DNA of 64,000 nt, taken from assembly GCF_900102685.1 (NCBI RefSeq), contig NZ_FMZA01000005.1:62001-126000 (forward strand), written 5' to 3'. The translations under genes were made by a program, and so were the position numbers. The notes beneath the pieces are model-generated. The model ran no database searches. It was not told the origin of the DNA and saw nothing but the letters and a program-made list of their open reading frames with translations. The DNA comes from Melghirimyces thermohalophilus. GTDB taxonomy: Bacteria > Bacillota > Bacilli > Thermoactinomycetales > DSM-45169. How positions within the stretch are numbered: the first letter of the stretch is position 1; the number at the start of each line of letters is the position of its first letter. Shown here piece by piece: positions 56,974 to 64,000 of this stretch.

Positions 56974-57240
56974 TTACCAAGGTCTCGGATAGGGAAAGGG
57001 ATACCCCCACGGAGGATAAGGTTGATAGGACCACCACGGGTACGGCGGATAGGGTGCGGGGTACCAGGGACGAGGGCGCCAGCGTCCCCAACGACCCCAA
57101 CGCCTCCATTGCGAGGCATCGGCATCATCCCAGTCCTCCCATCCTTGATACTCCATCCCATCGTTAATGGGATCGGGTGCTTCGAAGGAAGTTTGTTGTA
57201 GAGCGGGCGTTTGTTGTGACAGGTCGCGGTTTGGCGACAT
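56974..57240 (-). CDS. Trp/Tyr/Pro-rich small protein, coat-like
   Basis: 88 residues with two parts. The first is polar and acidic (DLSQQTPALQQTSFEAPDP). The second, from about residue 45, is almost only Trp, Tyr, Pro, Arg and Gly: WRRWGRWGRWRPRPWYPAP then repeated PYPPYPWW-type units to the stop. ATG 57240 follows AAGGGGG. Such aromatic/proline tails occur in spore coat and matrix proteins that stick together or cross-link, so a spore-surface role is plausible but not proven. Confidence 0.65.
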   Translation of the reverse strand: MSPNRDLSQQTPALQQTSFEAPDPINDGMEYQGWEDWDDADASQWRRWGRWGRWRPRPWYPAPYPPYPWWSYQPYPPWGYPFPYPRPW

Positions 57241-57334
57241 GGAATCCACCCCCTTTTTAAACTGCAATCATAATGTATGTAAACGGTTGCCTGTGGACAG
57301 TTGTCCAGATCAATTTAGACAGGTGCCCAGTGAT

Positions 57335-57368
57335 AAAAAAGACACCCCTTCAAAGCAAAGGGGTGTTC
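57335..57368 (-). terminator. Intrinsic terminator of ptsG
   Basis: On the reverse strand ACACCCCTT pairs with AAGGGGTGT around a 7-nt loop and is followed by CTTTTTTATC, a few bases after the ptsG stop. Confidence 0.88.
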
Positions 57369-57375
57369 TTTATGG

Positions 57376-59319
57376 TTATTTGGTGGTGACGGAGAGGATG
57401 CCGGTTTCTCCGAATTTCACTTTACCCTCTTTAAGCAGGGTTACTTGTTCTCCCTCGGCCAGGTTGGTGATCACGACCGGGGTGATGGTGGAGGGAGCGG
57501 CTGCTTTTATTTTGTCCAGGTCCACGTTCAGGAGCGCTTGTCCTTTCTTGACTTCGGCGTTCTCCTCCGTCAGCAGTTCAAACCCGTCTCCATCCAGCTT
57601 GACGGTGTCGATGCCGATGTGGACGAGCACCTCCATCCCGTTGTCCCCTTTGAGGCCGATAGCGTGCTTGGTGGGGAAGATGTTGACGACCTTACCGTCC
57701 ACTGGGGAGACGACGGTGCCATCACTGGGCTCGATCGCGAAGCCGTCCCCCATCATCTTCTCGGAGAAGACTTGGTCCGGTACTTCGCTGAGGGGAAGGA
57801 TGGTTCCGGAGAGAGGAGCGGCTATCTCTTCCCGGCCATCGGTGGTTTGGACCGCCTGTTCTCCCTCAGTGGTTTTTACCTTGGATCCACGAGGCTTTTC
57901 GCCGCGGATGATATCCCGCATTTGTCCCTTCAAGGTATCCGACTGAGTACCGAAGATGGCCTGCACGTTGTTGCCGTAAACCAGCACACCGGAGGCGCCC
58001 AGCTTCTTCAGCCGGTTTTTATCCACTTCTCCGGCATCTTTGACCGAGATGCGCAGGCGGGAAATGCAGGCGTCCAAGTGTTCGATGTTGTCGCCGCCTC
58101 CAAAGGCGTCGAGGACGTCGTAAGCGAGATCATCGCCCTCGGCGGAACTGCCTTCCGACGTGTCCTCCTTCTCTTCCTCTTCCCGACCGGGAGTTTTCAG
58201 GTCCCATTTGCGGATGGCGAATCGGAATCCGAAGTAGTAGATCACCGCGAAGGCGAGGCCGACAGGGATGATCAACAGCGGGTTGGTGTCCTGTTTAAAG
58301 AAGAGGATGTAGTCGATCACGCCGCCGGAGAAGGTGAGCCCAGCTTTCACGTTGAGCAAATCCAGCGTCATAAAGGAGATGCCGGCAAAGATAGCGTGAA
58401 TGACGAACAACAGCGGCGCTACAAACAGGAAAGAGAATTCGATCGGCTCCGTGATCCCGGTCAAAAAGGAGGTCAAAGCGGCGGAGAGCATGATGCCCCC
58501 CACCACTTTTTTCCGCTCCGGACGAGCTTCGTGGTAGATGGCTAACGCCGCCGCGGGCAGGCCGAACATCATGAAGGGAAACTTCCCGCCCAAAAAGGTG
58601 CCGGCGGTGGGGTCTCCGGCAAAGAAGCGGGTCTGGTCGCCTTTGACGATCTCCCCGGCCGCGTTCTCAAAGGTACCGAATTCGAACCAGAAGGGGGCAT
58701 AAAAAATATGGTGGAGGCCGAAGGGGATCAGGGAACGTTCAATCACTCCGAATACAAAGGCGGCCAATGTCGTGTTTTGCTGGGTCATCAAAATGGAGAA
58801 GCGGTCGATTCCCGACTGGATCGGGGGCCAGATAAAGAAAAAGGCGATTCCCAACAGGAAGGCGGTGACGGCGGTGATAATCGGGATAAAGCGCCGTCCG
58901 CCGAAAAAGCCCAGCACCTGGGGCAGGTTGATATCGTGAAATCGATTGTATAACTGGGCGGCGACCAGACCGATGATGATCCCGCCGAAGACGCCCATAT
59001 CGACGGTTTTAATTCCCAGCACTTCATCGGTCTTGACGCCGGATCCTTCCGCCAAAATCCCCATGGTGGCGTTCATGATCAAATAACCGACGACAGCGGC
59101 CAGGCCGGCGGTGCCTTCATTGTCGGCGAGGCCGATCGCTACTCCGATGGCGAAAATCAGGGCCAGGTTGCTGAAGATAATCTGGCCTGCCTGCTCCATC
59201 AGCGAAATATCCATCGCATTGCCGATCCCGAGCAGCAGACCCGCCGCTGGCAGGATGGCCACCGGTAGCATCAACGATCGGCCGATCCGCTGCAAAACAC
59301 CGAATGCTCGTTTAAACAA
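57376..59319 (-). CDS. ptsG: PTS glucose-type permease EIICBA
   Basis: 647-residue fused transporter that imports and phosphorylates glucose or a related hexose. The EIIC membrane domain (about 1-390) includes [39 protein letters not shown] and [20 protein letters not shown]. The EIIB domain has the phospho-Cys in [15 protein letters not shown] (about 435). The EIIA domain has its phospho-His region in [17 protein letters not shown]. The start is TTG 59319 after GGGAGGG. No GlcT antiterminator gene is adjacent, and I see no clear RAT hairpin upstream. Confidence 0.95.
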   Translation of the reverse strand: MFKRAFGVLQRIGRSLMLPVAILPAAGLLLGIGNAMDISLMEQAGQIIFSNLALIFAIGVAIGLADNEGTAGLAAVVGYLIMNATMGILAEGSGVKTDEVLGIKTVDMGVFGGIIIGLVAAQLYNRFHDINLPQVLGFFGGRRFIPIITAVTAFLLGIAFFFIWPPIQSGIDRFSILMTQQNTTLAAFVFGVIERSLIPFGLHHIFYAPFWFEFGTFENAAGEIVKGDQTRFFAGDPTAGTFLGGKFPFMMFGLPAAALAIYHEARPERKKVVGGIMLSAALTSFLTGITEPIEFSFLFVAPLLFVIHAIFAGISFMTLDLLNVKAGLTFSGGVIDYILFFKQDTNPLLIIPVGLAFAVIYYFGFRFAIRKWDLKTPGREEEEKEDTSEGSSAEGDDLAYDVLDAFGGGDNIEHLDACISRLRISVKDAGEVDKNRLKKLGASGVLVYGNNVQAIFGTQSDTLKGQMRDIIRGEKPRGSKVKTTEGEQAVQTTDGREEIAAPLSGTILPLSEVPDQVFSEKMMGDGFAIEPSDGTVVSPVDGKVVNIFPTKHAIGLKGDNGMEVLVHIGIDTVKLDGDGFELLTEENAEVKKGQALLNVDLDKIKAAAPSTITPVVITNLAEGEQVTLLKEGKVKFGETGILSVTTK

Positions 59320-59511
59320 AGGATTCCCTCCCTTAATAAAATCAAGTACGGAGTTTTCTCCGTGCTTTCATGTATTCTTTGCAACCATTAATCATAGCAA
59401 AAGGGATAGCCTGCGGATAGAGGTTGGTTCGTGGAAATGAATAATTTTTAGTCTGCCTGTTCCGGGGCTCGTCTAGTCGGTCGGCCGTTTTTTTTGCGCA
59501 GGGGGAATACG

Positions 59512-60037
59512 ATGAATCGGTTACAAGGGATGTTGGAACACAACCGCAGATTTGTGGAAACAGGAGCTTATGAACCTTATCGAACCTCCAAACATCCGGA
59601 CAAAAAATAGGTTGTCCTCTCTTGTATGGATACCCATCTGGTGGAATGGTTACCCAAGGTGATAAATCTGAAGAACGGAGACGCTAAAATCATCAAAAAT
59701 GCGGGAGCGATCGTCCGAGCCCCCTTTGATCGGGTGACGCTATCTATGAACTGGGTACGGAGGAAGTCTGTGTGGTGGGTCATCACCGCTGCGGGATGAG
59801 CAGCATCCAACCGGAAAAGACGGTGGAAAAATGGTGAAGCGGGGGGCTCCCTTTTTGTTATCGACCCTCTGAAGCAGGGGGCATCCCCCTGGAGGAAAGT
59901 GTGGAACAGAGCGTGGGCATCATCCGCATCCGCTGTTACCGGCTGGTGTTCCGGTACACGGATTGGTGATGGATCCTGAGACCGGCAAACTGGATGTTGC
60001 CACAAAAGGGACCGACGGAAAAGCCCCTATTCCATAA
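59512..60037 (+). pseudogene. Beta-carbonic anhydrase (YtiB-like), decayed
   Basis: The frame from ATG 59512 gives MNRLQGMLEHNRRFVETGAY and TSKHPDKK, then an in-frame TAG (59608-59610). It continues VVLSCMDTHLVEWLPKVINL and DAKIIKNAGAIV. Zinc and active-site remnants CMDT and VVGHHRCGM are recognisable in shifted frames, and the typical ending VHGLVMDPETGKLDV leads to TAA 60035-60037. The catalytic Arg after CMDT is replaced by His. Nonsense, frameshifts and the lost Arg show a dead gene that once hydrated CO2. Confidence 0.85.
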
Positions 60038-60082
60038 AAAAAGAGACCGGTTTCCTATAAAAAGGGGAGCCGGTCTCATTTT
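60036..60082. terminator. Bidirectional intrinsic terminator
   Basis: GAGACCGG (60043-60050) pairs with CCGGTCTC (60070-60077). On the reverse strand it is followed by TTTTTTTATGG, closing the regulator/pro-peptide operon. On the forward side ATTTT follows the dead carbonic anhydrase. Confidence 0.85.
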
Positions 60083-60104
60083 AAAAGTGGGTAAGGTATG
60101 TTTT

Positions 60105-60260
60105 TTAACCGGAACCGGGCAAGTCATCCTCCAGTATATGTTGTGCCGCTGTCACTTCCGTTGGATTCCCTTGGGTGGATGGATGGATCAGAAGCCATCC
60201 GATCGCGAGGATGGAAAACAGGCAAATGGAAATAAACCCTTTAGTCCAATTCTTCCTCAA
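60105..60260 (-). CDS. Exported signal pro-peptide (Phr/NprX-like), 51 aa
   Basis: TTG 60260 follows a strong GGGGAGGAGGAG site and lies inside the last codons of the TPR regulator, in a different frame; the stop is TAA 60107-60105. The product has a basic start (MRKNWTKG), a hydrophobic Sec-type core (FISICLFSILAIGWLLI) and a polar tail ending ILEDDLPGSG. This is the layout of RRNPP pheromone precursors, whose C-terminal 5-8 residues are released outside and re-imported. The end DDLPGSG shares the D-L-P core of the PlcR ligand ADLPFEF. It is too short for most gene finders. Confidence 0.72.
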   Translation of the reverse strand: MRKNWTKGFISICLFSILAIGWLLIHPSTQGNPTEVTAAQHILEDDLPGSG

Positions 60261-61575
60261 TCAACTCCTCCTCCCCTTGAACCCTTTTTTGTACTGTATA
60301 CATATTTCGGAGACACTGCTGAAATTCCTGCTCATCGATTTTTTCATAGCACTGGGATAGACGGAACAACGCCTGGTATTTGCTTTTGGGGTAATCGTGT
60401 TTGTCCGCGATTTGCAACATTTTTTGATAATAGGGGATCGCTTCAGAAAGCAACGATTGTTTACGATAGTAGTCTCCCATCGCTTGATAAGCGTAAACCA
60501 GACGAGGAGCAGCATTTTCACGCTCTCCGATTTCGATGGCTTTTTGCAACACCTCATAGGCTTTTTCCCATCGCTCTCTTTTCATATACAAGATTCCCAG
60601 GCGGGCATAGGTGGTAGAAAACTTTTCTTCGGCGGAAAATTTACCGGTCAATTTCAGAGCCATGTCAAAGCTGGACTCCGCCTGGTCCCAGTGTTCCAAT
60701 TTCATATATACGCTGCCGAGAACGGTCCACAGATCGAACATGGAATGATATTTCCGGTTGAGCCGGGCCAATTCCAGCCCTTCTTTGGCATATTGAATCG
60801 CGTTTTCCAACATGCCGGTCCGCCGCAGCAAGTCGGAGCGCAACCAGTAAAAGCTGAGAATCGTCTCCACTTGGTCGATTTGGTGCAGGGAGTCCCATTC
60901 TTCCTGCACGATTTGCATCGCTTCACCCAGACGGCCCAATCGTTCCAGGCAGATCGCTTTATTCCGTTTGAGAAGATGTTTGTATTGGGGTCTCTCCCCG
61001 TTGTCGATAAAAGCCTCCAACCCGTTTTCCGTATATTTCAACGACTGGATCAGGTTGTTCTGAGAGAAGCTGACCAGGCTCAACTCATTGAAAGAGGCGG
61101 CTTCAATGTTATTCTCTTTGCTCTGGTTGCTCAGATTGGCTAGGCGGATTGCGTTAAAGAGATGGCGTTCCGCCCTTTTCCAATTTTTCTTCGCCCGAAA
61201 TGATTTTCCTTTCAAGTAATGGGCGACAGCGGCAAATGCATGGCTATCATCCAGGTTGAGGTGGTCCAGTTTGTTTAGAGCCTCTTCCGTATTGCCAATA
61301 TCCAACAGAGCCTCCACTTTAAATAATTCAAACTGGATCTCTTCCAACTCCTGCCGCTCATTCACCATCAGATGGGGAAGGTTGTCCAAGTCTAAATCCA
61401 ATTTTCCGAGCAAATATTTGGTCTTTTCCATGTTGACATGAGGGACGCCCCGTTCGATGTTGCTGATGGTTGCAGGGGAGATGTTTTCATCGGCCAGATC
61501 CTCTAATCGAAGACCGCGCTGCTTTCTGACTTTGCGGATTACTTCGCCGATTTCGTGTATCTCTAATAGAGCCAA
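60241..61575 (-). CDS. RRNPP-type peptide-sensing regulator (XRE HTH + TPR)
   Basis: 444 residues. An N-terminal XRE HTH (about 5-62) has IGEVIRKVRKQRGLRLEDLA and ISPATISNIERGVPHVNMEK. A long array of tetratricopeptide repeats reaches the C-terminus, for example FWLRSDLLRRTGMLENAIQY-type units and YAYQAMGDYYRKQSLLSEAI. This is the NprR/PlcR architecture, in which an imported oligopeptide binds the TPR groove. TTG 61575 after GAGGTGAT is preferred to ATG 61620. Its 3' end overlaps a pro-peptide gene. A TATAAT box lies at 61632-61627, with a palindrome upstream of it. Confidence 0.9.
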   Translation of the reverse strand: MALLEIHEIGEVIRKVRKQRGLRLEDLADENISPATISNIERGVPHVNMEKTKYLLGKLDLDLDNLPHLMVNERQELEEIQFELFKVEALLDIGNTEEALNKLDHLNLDDSHAFAAVAHYLKGKSFRAKKNWKRAERHLFNAIRLANLSNQSKENNIEAASFNELSLVSFSQNNLIQSLKYTENGLEAFIDNGERPQYKHLLKRNKAICLERLGRLGEAMQIVQEEWDSLHQIDQVETILSFYWLRSDLLRRTGMLENAIQYAKEGLELARLNRKYHSMFDLWTVLGSVYMKLEHWDQAESSFDMALKLTGKFSAEEKFSTTYARLGILYMKRERWEKAYEVLQKAIEIGERENAAPRLVYAYQAMGDYYRKQSLLSEAIPYYQKMLQIADKHDYPKSKYQALFRLSQCYEKIDEQEFQQCLRNMYTVQKRVQGEEELIEEELD

Positions 61576-61654
61576 AGGGATCACCTCTCGTAAAATTCCA
61601 TAGAATTTTGGTCTTTTCATCAGTCTATTATAAAATAAAGTGACTGGATATATT

Positions 61655-61675
61655 AAATTTCTGATCAGGAAATTT
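61655..61675. promoter_or_regulatory. Palindrome upstream of the RRNPP regulator promoter
   Basis: AAATTTC-tgatcag-GAAATTT is centred about 45 bp upstream of the start predicted from TATAAT at 61632-61627. That is a typical activator position, so it may be the binding site for autoactivation by the encoded regulator. Confidence 0.45.
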
Positions 61676-61680
61676 GAACC

Positions 61681-61708
61681 AAAAACAACCTGTTTCCGAA
61701 GAAACAGG
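61681..61708 (-). terminator. Intrinsic terminator of ctaF
   Basis: On the reverse strand CCTGTTTC-ttcg-GAAACAGG is followed by TTGTTTTTGG, 22 nt past the ctaF stop. Confidence 0.88.
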
Positions 61709-61730
61709 CGATGTAAAAAGATGGTAAAAT

Positions 61731-62030
61731 TTAATTTCTCATCAGGAACATGGCGACGGCGATAATCACGCTAAAACCGATGCCTGCCGTCATAAAAACG
61801 ATCGGGAGCTGGCTGCGCCGATCCAAGTGCATGAAGGTGGTCAGCTGAAGCACCAATTGGATAAAAGCCAGTAAGACTATGATGGAAAAAGTGATCCACG
61901 GCGGGAAAATGCCAGTGCCGACGAGGGCGAAGGCGATCGCGGTGATCAGAAGCATCCAGCCAAAGGACTTGAGGTGCTTGGCAGGGGTTTCACGAGGGCG
62001 TGTATTGTCCGGTTGATCGGTTTGTACCAT
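61731..62030 (-). CDS. ctaF: Cytochrome c oxidase subunit IV (CtaF)
   Basis: 99-residue small subunit of caa3/aa3-type terminal oxidase with three membrane segments: SFGWMLLITAIAFALVGTG, WITFSIIVLLAFIQLVLQLT and PIVFMTAGIGFSVIIAVAMF. The conserved FMHLD follows the second segment. ATG 62030 follows GGCGGG. In Bacillus ctaF sits with ctaC-D-E, but here it stands alone next to an acetyltransferase, so it may be a second copy or a separated subunit. Confidence 0.85.
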   Translation of the reverse strand: MVQTDQPDNTRPRETPAKHLKSFGWMLLITAIAFALVGTGIFPPWITFSIIVLLAFIQLVLQLTTFMHLDRRSQLPIVFMTAGIGFSVIIAVAMFLMRN

Positions 62031-62097
62031 GAGGATTCCCGCCTTTGGTTCAAGTTGTTCATTATAAGAGGATGTGTCGAAAAGTCCGGGTTTATTC

Positions 62098-62862
62098 TTA
62101 AAACACTTTGCCAGGGTCGATTCCAAAATGCTCTAGCAGAAGACGGTTTCTCTCCTCAGTACTGTGGATCGGAATCTTTTCCTTTTTCCCGTGAGCCGTC
62201 AGCGTCAGGTGATCCTCGGACAGGGAAATGCGCCCGCTGGGAGTGGCCCGGGTGACGATCCATTTTTGCCGGAACACAGAGGTGGGCGATGTTTGCTGGT
62301 GTTGACACATGACGGAAAAATCCCGAAGTCGCCGGGGAATGGTGGAGAATCGATACTCCGGAACCCACCGCCATTCTCCCTTCTTTTTGACGATGTAACC
62401 GTTCTCAATATCGGGGAGAGGATGAATCCGGTACCATCCGCTGATGTCTTTTCGCCGTTCCCCGTTGAGGGGCAGGGGCTGTCGGGCAAAGTCCCCAAAT
62501 CCTACATCGACCAGCCAGGACTCATCGAGATGAACGATCAGCGCCATGTGGTCGTATTCTGGACCAAAACCGCCCGAGGCGGAACGAACCCGTCCAGAGA
62601 CCAGGGAGACGGTGAATCCCAGATGGCGCAGTAAGGCCGCAAAGGCGCTGTTCAATTCGTAACAAAAACCGCCTCGTCGTTGGTTAACAATTTTGTCAAA
62701 TATGGTCCCAGGATGCAGGCGGATAGGTCGGTTACAATGAATATCCAGGTTTTCAAAAGGGACATGAATTAGATGCTGTTCCATGAGGAGGCTGAGGGTA
62801 TCCAGGTCGGGTTCTCCGACGAATCCCAACCCGATGCGTGACAGATACGCCTTCACATCCAT
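62098..62862 (-). CDS. Arylamine N-acetyltransferase (NAT)
   Basis: 254-residue cytosolic enzyme moving acetyl from acetyl-CoA to arylamines or hydrazines. The Cys-His-Asp triad is intact: C67 in QRRGGFCYELN, H105 in YDHMALIV and D119 in WLVDVGFG. HVPFENLDIH near residue 35 is also diagnostic. ATG 62862 follows GTAGGAGG. Some NATs make part of ansamycin antibiotics, but nothing of that kind is nearby. Confidence 0.94.
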   Translation of the reverse strand: MDVKAYLSRIGLGFVGEPDLDTLSLLMEQHLIHVPFENLDIHCNRPIRLHPGTIFDKIVNQRRGGFCYELNSAFAALLRHLGFTVSLVSGRVRSASGGFGPEYDHMALIVHLDESWLVDVGFGDFARQPLPLNGERRKDISGWYRIHPLPDIENGYIVKKKGEWRWVPEYRFSTIPRRLRDFSVMCQHQQTSPTSVFRQKWIVTRATPSGRISLSEDHLTLTAHGKKEKIPIHSTEERNRLLLEHFGIDPGKVF

Positions 62863-62970
62863 GGGAACACCTCCTACCCATTTATCATACTAAAGGTGGG
62901 TGCCAGTCACCAGCGGTTTATGGACTCACATCTTTGGTTGGGATACAATATTGATAAAGGAGGGATTCCA

Positions 62971-63414
62971 ATGGCGCAAGATTTTTATATTCAACAAATG
63001 CAAGCGATGGTTCAGCCGATGCGGGACGAACTGACCCGGGTCGGCTTTGAAGAGCTGACCACACCGGAAGAAGTGGTGGAGGCTCTGGAGGGAAAAGGTG
63101 CTAAAGGAACCGCCCTGGTGGTTGTCAATTCGGTCTGCGGATGTGCGGCAGGGTTGGCCCGTCCCGCAGTTGTCCACTCGCTGGAGCACGATACCAAGCC
63201 CGATCACCTATTCACCGTCTTTGCCGGTCAGGATAAAGAAGCGACGGCCAAAGCGCGAGAGTACTTTGAAGGATATCCGCCTTCTTCACCGTCCTTCGCT
63301 TTGATGAAAGACGGAAAGGTCGTCCATATGATTCCTCGCCACGAAATTGAAGACCGCAGCTTGGAGGAAATCTCGGCCAACCTGACCGGAGCCTATGACA
63401 AGTATTGCGGATAA
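62971..63414 (+). CDS. Bacilliredoxin (BrxA/BrxB family)
   Basis: 147-residue thioredoxin-fold protein that removes bacillithiol from S-bacillithiolated proteins. It keeps the CGC active site in VVNSVCGCAAGLARPAVVHS, and FTVFAGQDKEATAKAREYFE, GYPPSSPSFALMKDGK and MIPRHEIEDRS. Some blocks match YphP (BrxA) and others YqiW (BrxB), so the symbol is left open. ATG 62971 follows AAAGGAGG. Its presence implies that the cell makes bacillithiol. Confidence 0.93.
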   Translation: MAQDFYIQQMQAMVQPMRDELTRVGFEELTTPEEVVEALEGKGAKGTALVVVNSVCGCAAGLARPAVVHSLEHDTKPDHLFTVFAGQDKEATAKAREYFEGYPPSSPSFALMKDGKVVHMIPRHEIEDRSLEEISANLTGAYDKYCG

Positions 63415-63435
63415 CCGGACCCACTTATCATGTAG

Positions 63436-63491
63436 GTGCCGCCGATGTTGTACCCGGTAGGGAAAACATAACAACACAGGCGGCACTTTTT
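63436..63491 (+). terminator. Intrinsic terminator after the bacilliredoxin gene
   Basis: GTGCCGCC pairs with GGCGGCAC, with inner ATGTTGT/ACAACA pairing, and is followed by TTTTT. Confidence 0.8.
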
Positions 63492-63506
63492 AAAGGAGGA
63501 GAAAAT

Positions 63507-64000
63507 ATGGCGGAAACACTGGATCGTCTGCTCGAACAAGGGGAGGAGGTACAGTCCCGGGAGGCCTTTGTCAAACAGAACGGCAAAGCGGTCAAAGTGC
63601 GTGTGTCCGATACGATCTATTGTCGAGCCGGCAGTATGATCGCTTACCAAGGACAGATCAAATTTGAAAGCACCTCCGGCGGGGTCGGGAAATGGATCAA
63701 GAAAAAGCTGACTGGGGAAGGTTTTCCCTTGATGAAAGCGACGGGGAGAGGAGAATTATTCCTGGCCGACGATGCAGCCGAGGTGACGATTCTAAAACTG
63801 GAAGGGGAAACCCTCTTGGTGGAAGGGCGTCACCTGTTGGCCTTTGAGGATTCCATCGATTGGGATATTTCCGTGATCCGAGGGGCCGGGGTCGCATCCG
63901 GAGGCATGTTTACCTGTAAATTGTCCGGTCATGGTTATGTGGCGATCAGTTCCCACGGGGAACCCATCGCCTTGGAGGCACCGGTGGTGGTGGATCCCAA
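63507..64000 (+). CDS. AIM24-family protein (partial, cut by right edge)
   Basis: The first 164 codons of an AIM24/DUF124 beta-helix protein: DTIYCRAGSMIAYQGQIKF, MKATGRGELFLADDAAEVTI and FEDSIDWDISVIRGAGV, then GGMFTCKLSGHGYVAIS. The bacterial family is widespread but has no settled function. ATG 63507 follows AAAGGAGGAG. The end lies beyond the window. Confidence 0.88.
   Translation, partial: MAETLDRLLEQGEEVQSREAFVKQNGKAVKVRVSDTIYCRAGSMIAYQGQIKFESTSGGVGKWIKKKLTGEGFPLMKATGRGELFLADDAAEVTILKLEGETLLVEGRHLLAFEDSIDWDISVIRGAGVASGGMFTCKLSGHGYVAISSHGEPIALEAPVVVDP

Noticed and set aside
57167-58545. Long forward-strand open frames over ptsG
   Set aside because: Shadows of the EIICBA gene on the opposite strand.

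Overview
This 64 kb window is chromosomal DNA of a moderately GC-rich, spore-former-type Gram-positive bacterium. Most products resemble Bacillales proteins: Bacillus-type MsrB, PdxK, Rph, a YtrA-type GntR regulator, CtaF, a bacilliredoxin and a glucose EIICBA. The mix fits Thermoactinomycetaceae (Kroppenstedtia/Desmospora-like), but that assignment is an inference. I see no rRNA, tRNA, CRISPR array, prophage or intact insertion sequence. Genes mostly have strong AGGAGG-type ribosome binding sites, and TTG/GTG starts are common.

Layout. 1-3.5 kb: thiC (cut by the left edge) under a TPP riboswitch, then an FAD amine oxidase and a 48-aa membrane peptide. 3.5-8.2 kb: acnA and a divergent IclR regulator that share two matching palindromes, then msrB. 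8.3-14.1 kb: a WGxxGxxG-type surface peptide, a CynX/NimT transporter, a DUF418 protein, an MscS channel and pdxK. 14.6-21.8 kb: glycolate/lactate oxidation (glcE-glcF-glcD) with a lactate permease, separated by a frameshifted secreted lipase. 21.8-23.6 kb: a decayed methyltransferase, a probable selenoprotein with an in-frame UGA, and a shortened AraC regulator. 23.9-28.4 kb: tetR-rph (rifamycin phosphotransferase) with two operators, an alpha/beta hydrolase, and relics of a Vgb-like lyase and a VOC protein. 28.4-34 kb: a PucR regulator, a secreted SH3-like protein and a YtrA-type ABC operon ending in an M23 peptidase.

34.4-46.6 kb is a catabolic block. It holds two sodium:solute symporters, each with a small membrane partner, methylmalonate/malonate-semialdehyde dehydrogenase, an omega-amino acid (beta-alanine-type) aminotransferase, glutamate dehydrogenase, a YtcJ-type amidohydrolase and a dead N-carbamoyl-amino-acid amidohydrolase. 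Together they suggest use of beta-alanine, and once perhaps of carbamoyl-beta-alanine. 46.7-56.7 kb: a secreted GH84 glucosaminidase split by an amber codon, an orphan response regulator, and a histidine-utilisation operon (hutU-hutI-hutG-transporter) without hutH. 56.9-64 kb: a Trp/Tyr/Pro-rich coat-like protein, ptsG, a dead carbonic anhydrase, an RRNPP-type TPR regulator with an overlapping exported signal-peptide gene, ctaF, arylamine N-acetyltransferase, a bacilliredoxin and an AIM24 protein (cut by the right edge).

The two most notable signals are the selenoprotein at 22260-23063 (UGA in a UxxC motif followed by a SECIS-like hairpin) and the receptor/pro-peptide pair at 60105-61575. The window is also rich in decaying genes; nine or more are broken by frameshifts, nonsense codons or deletions.
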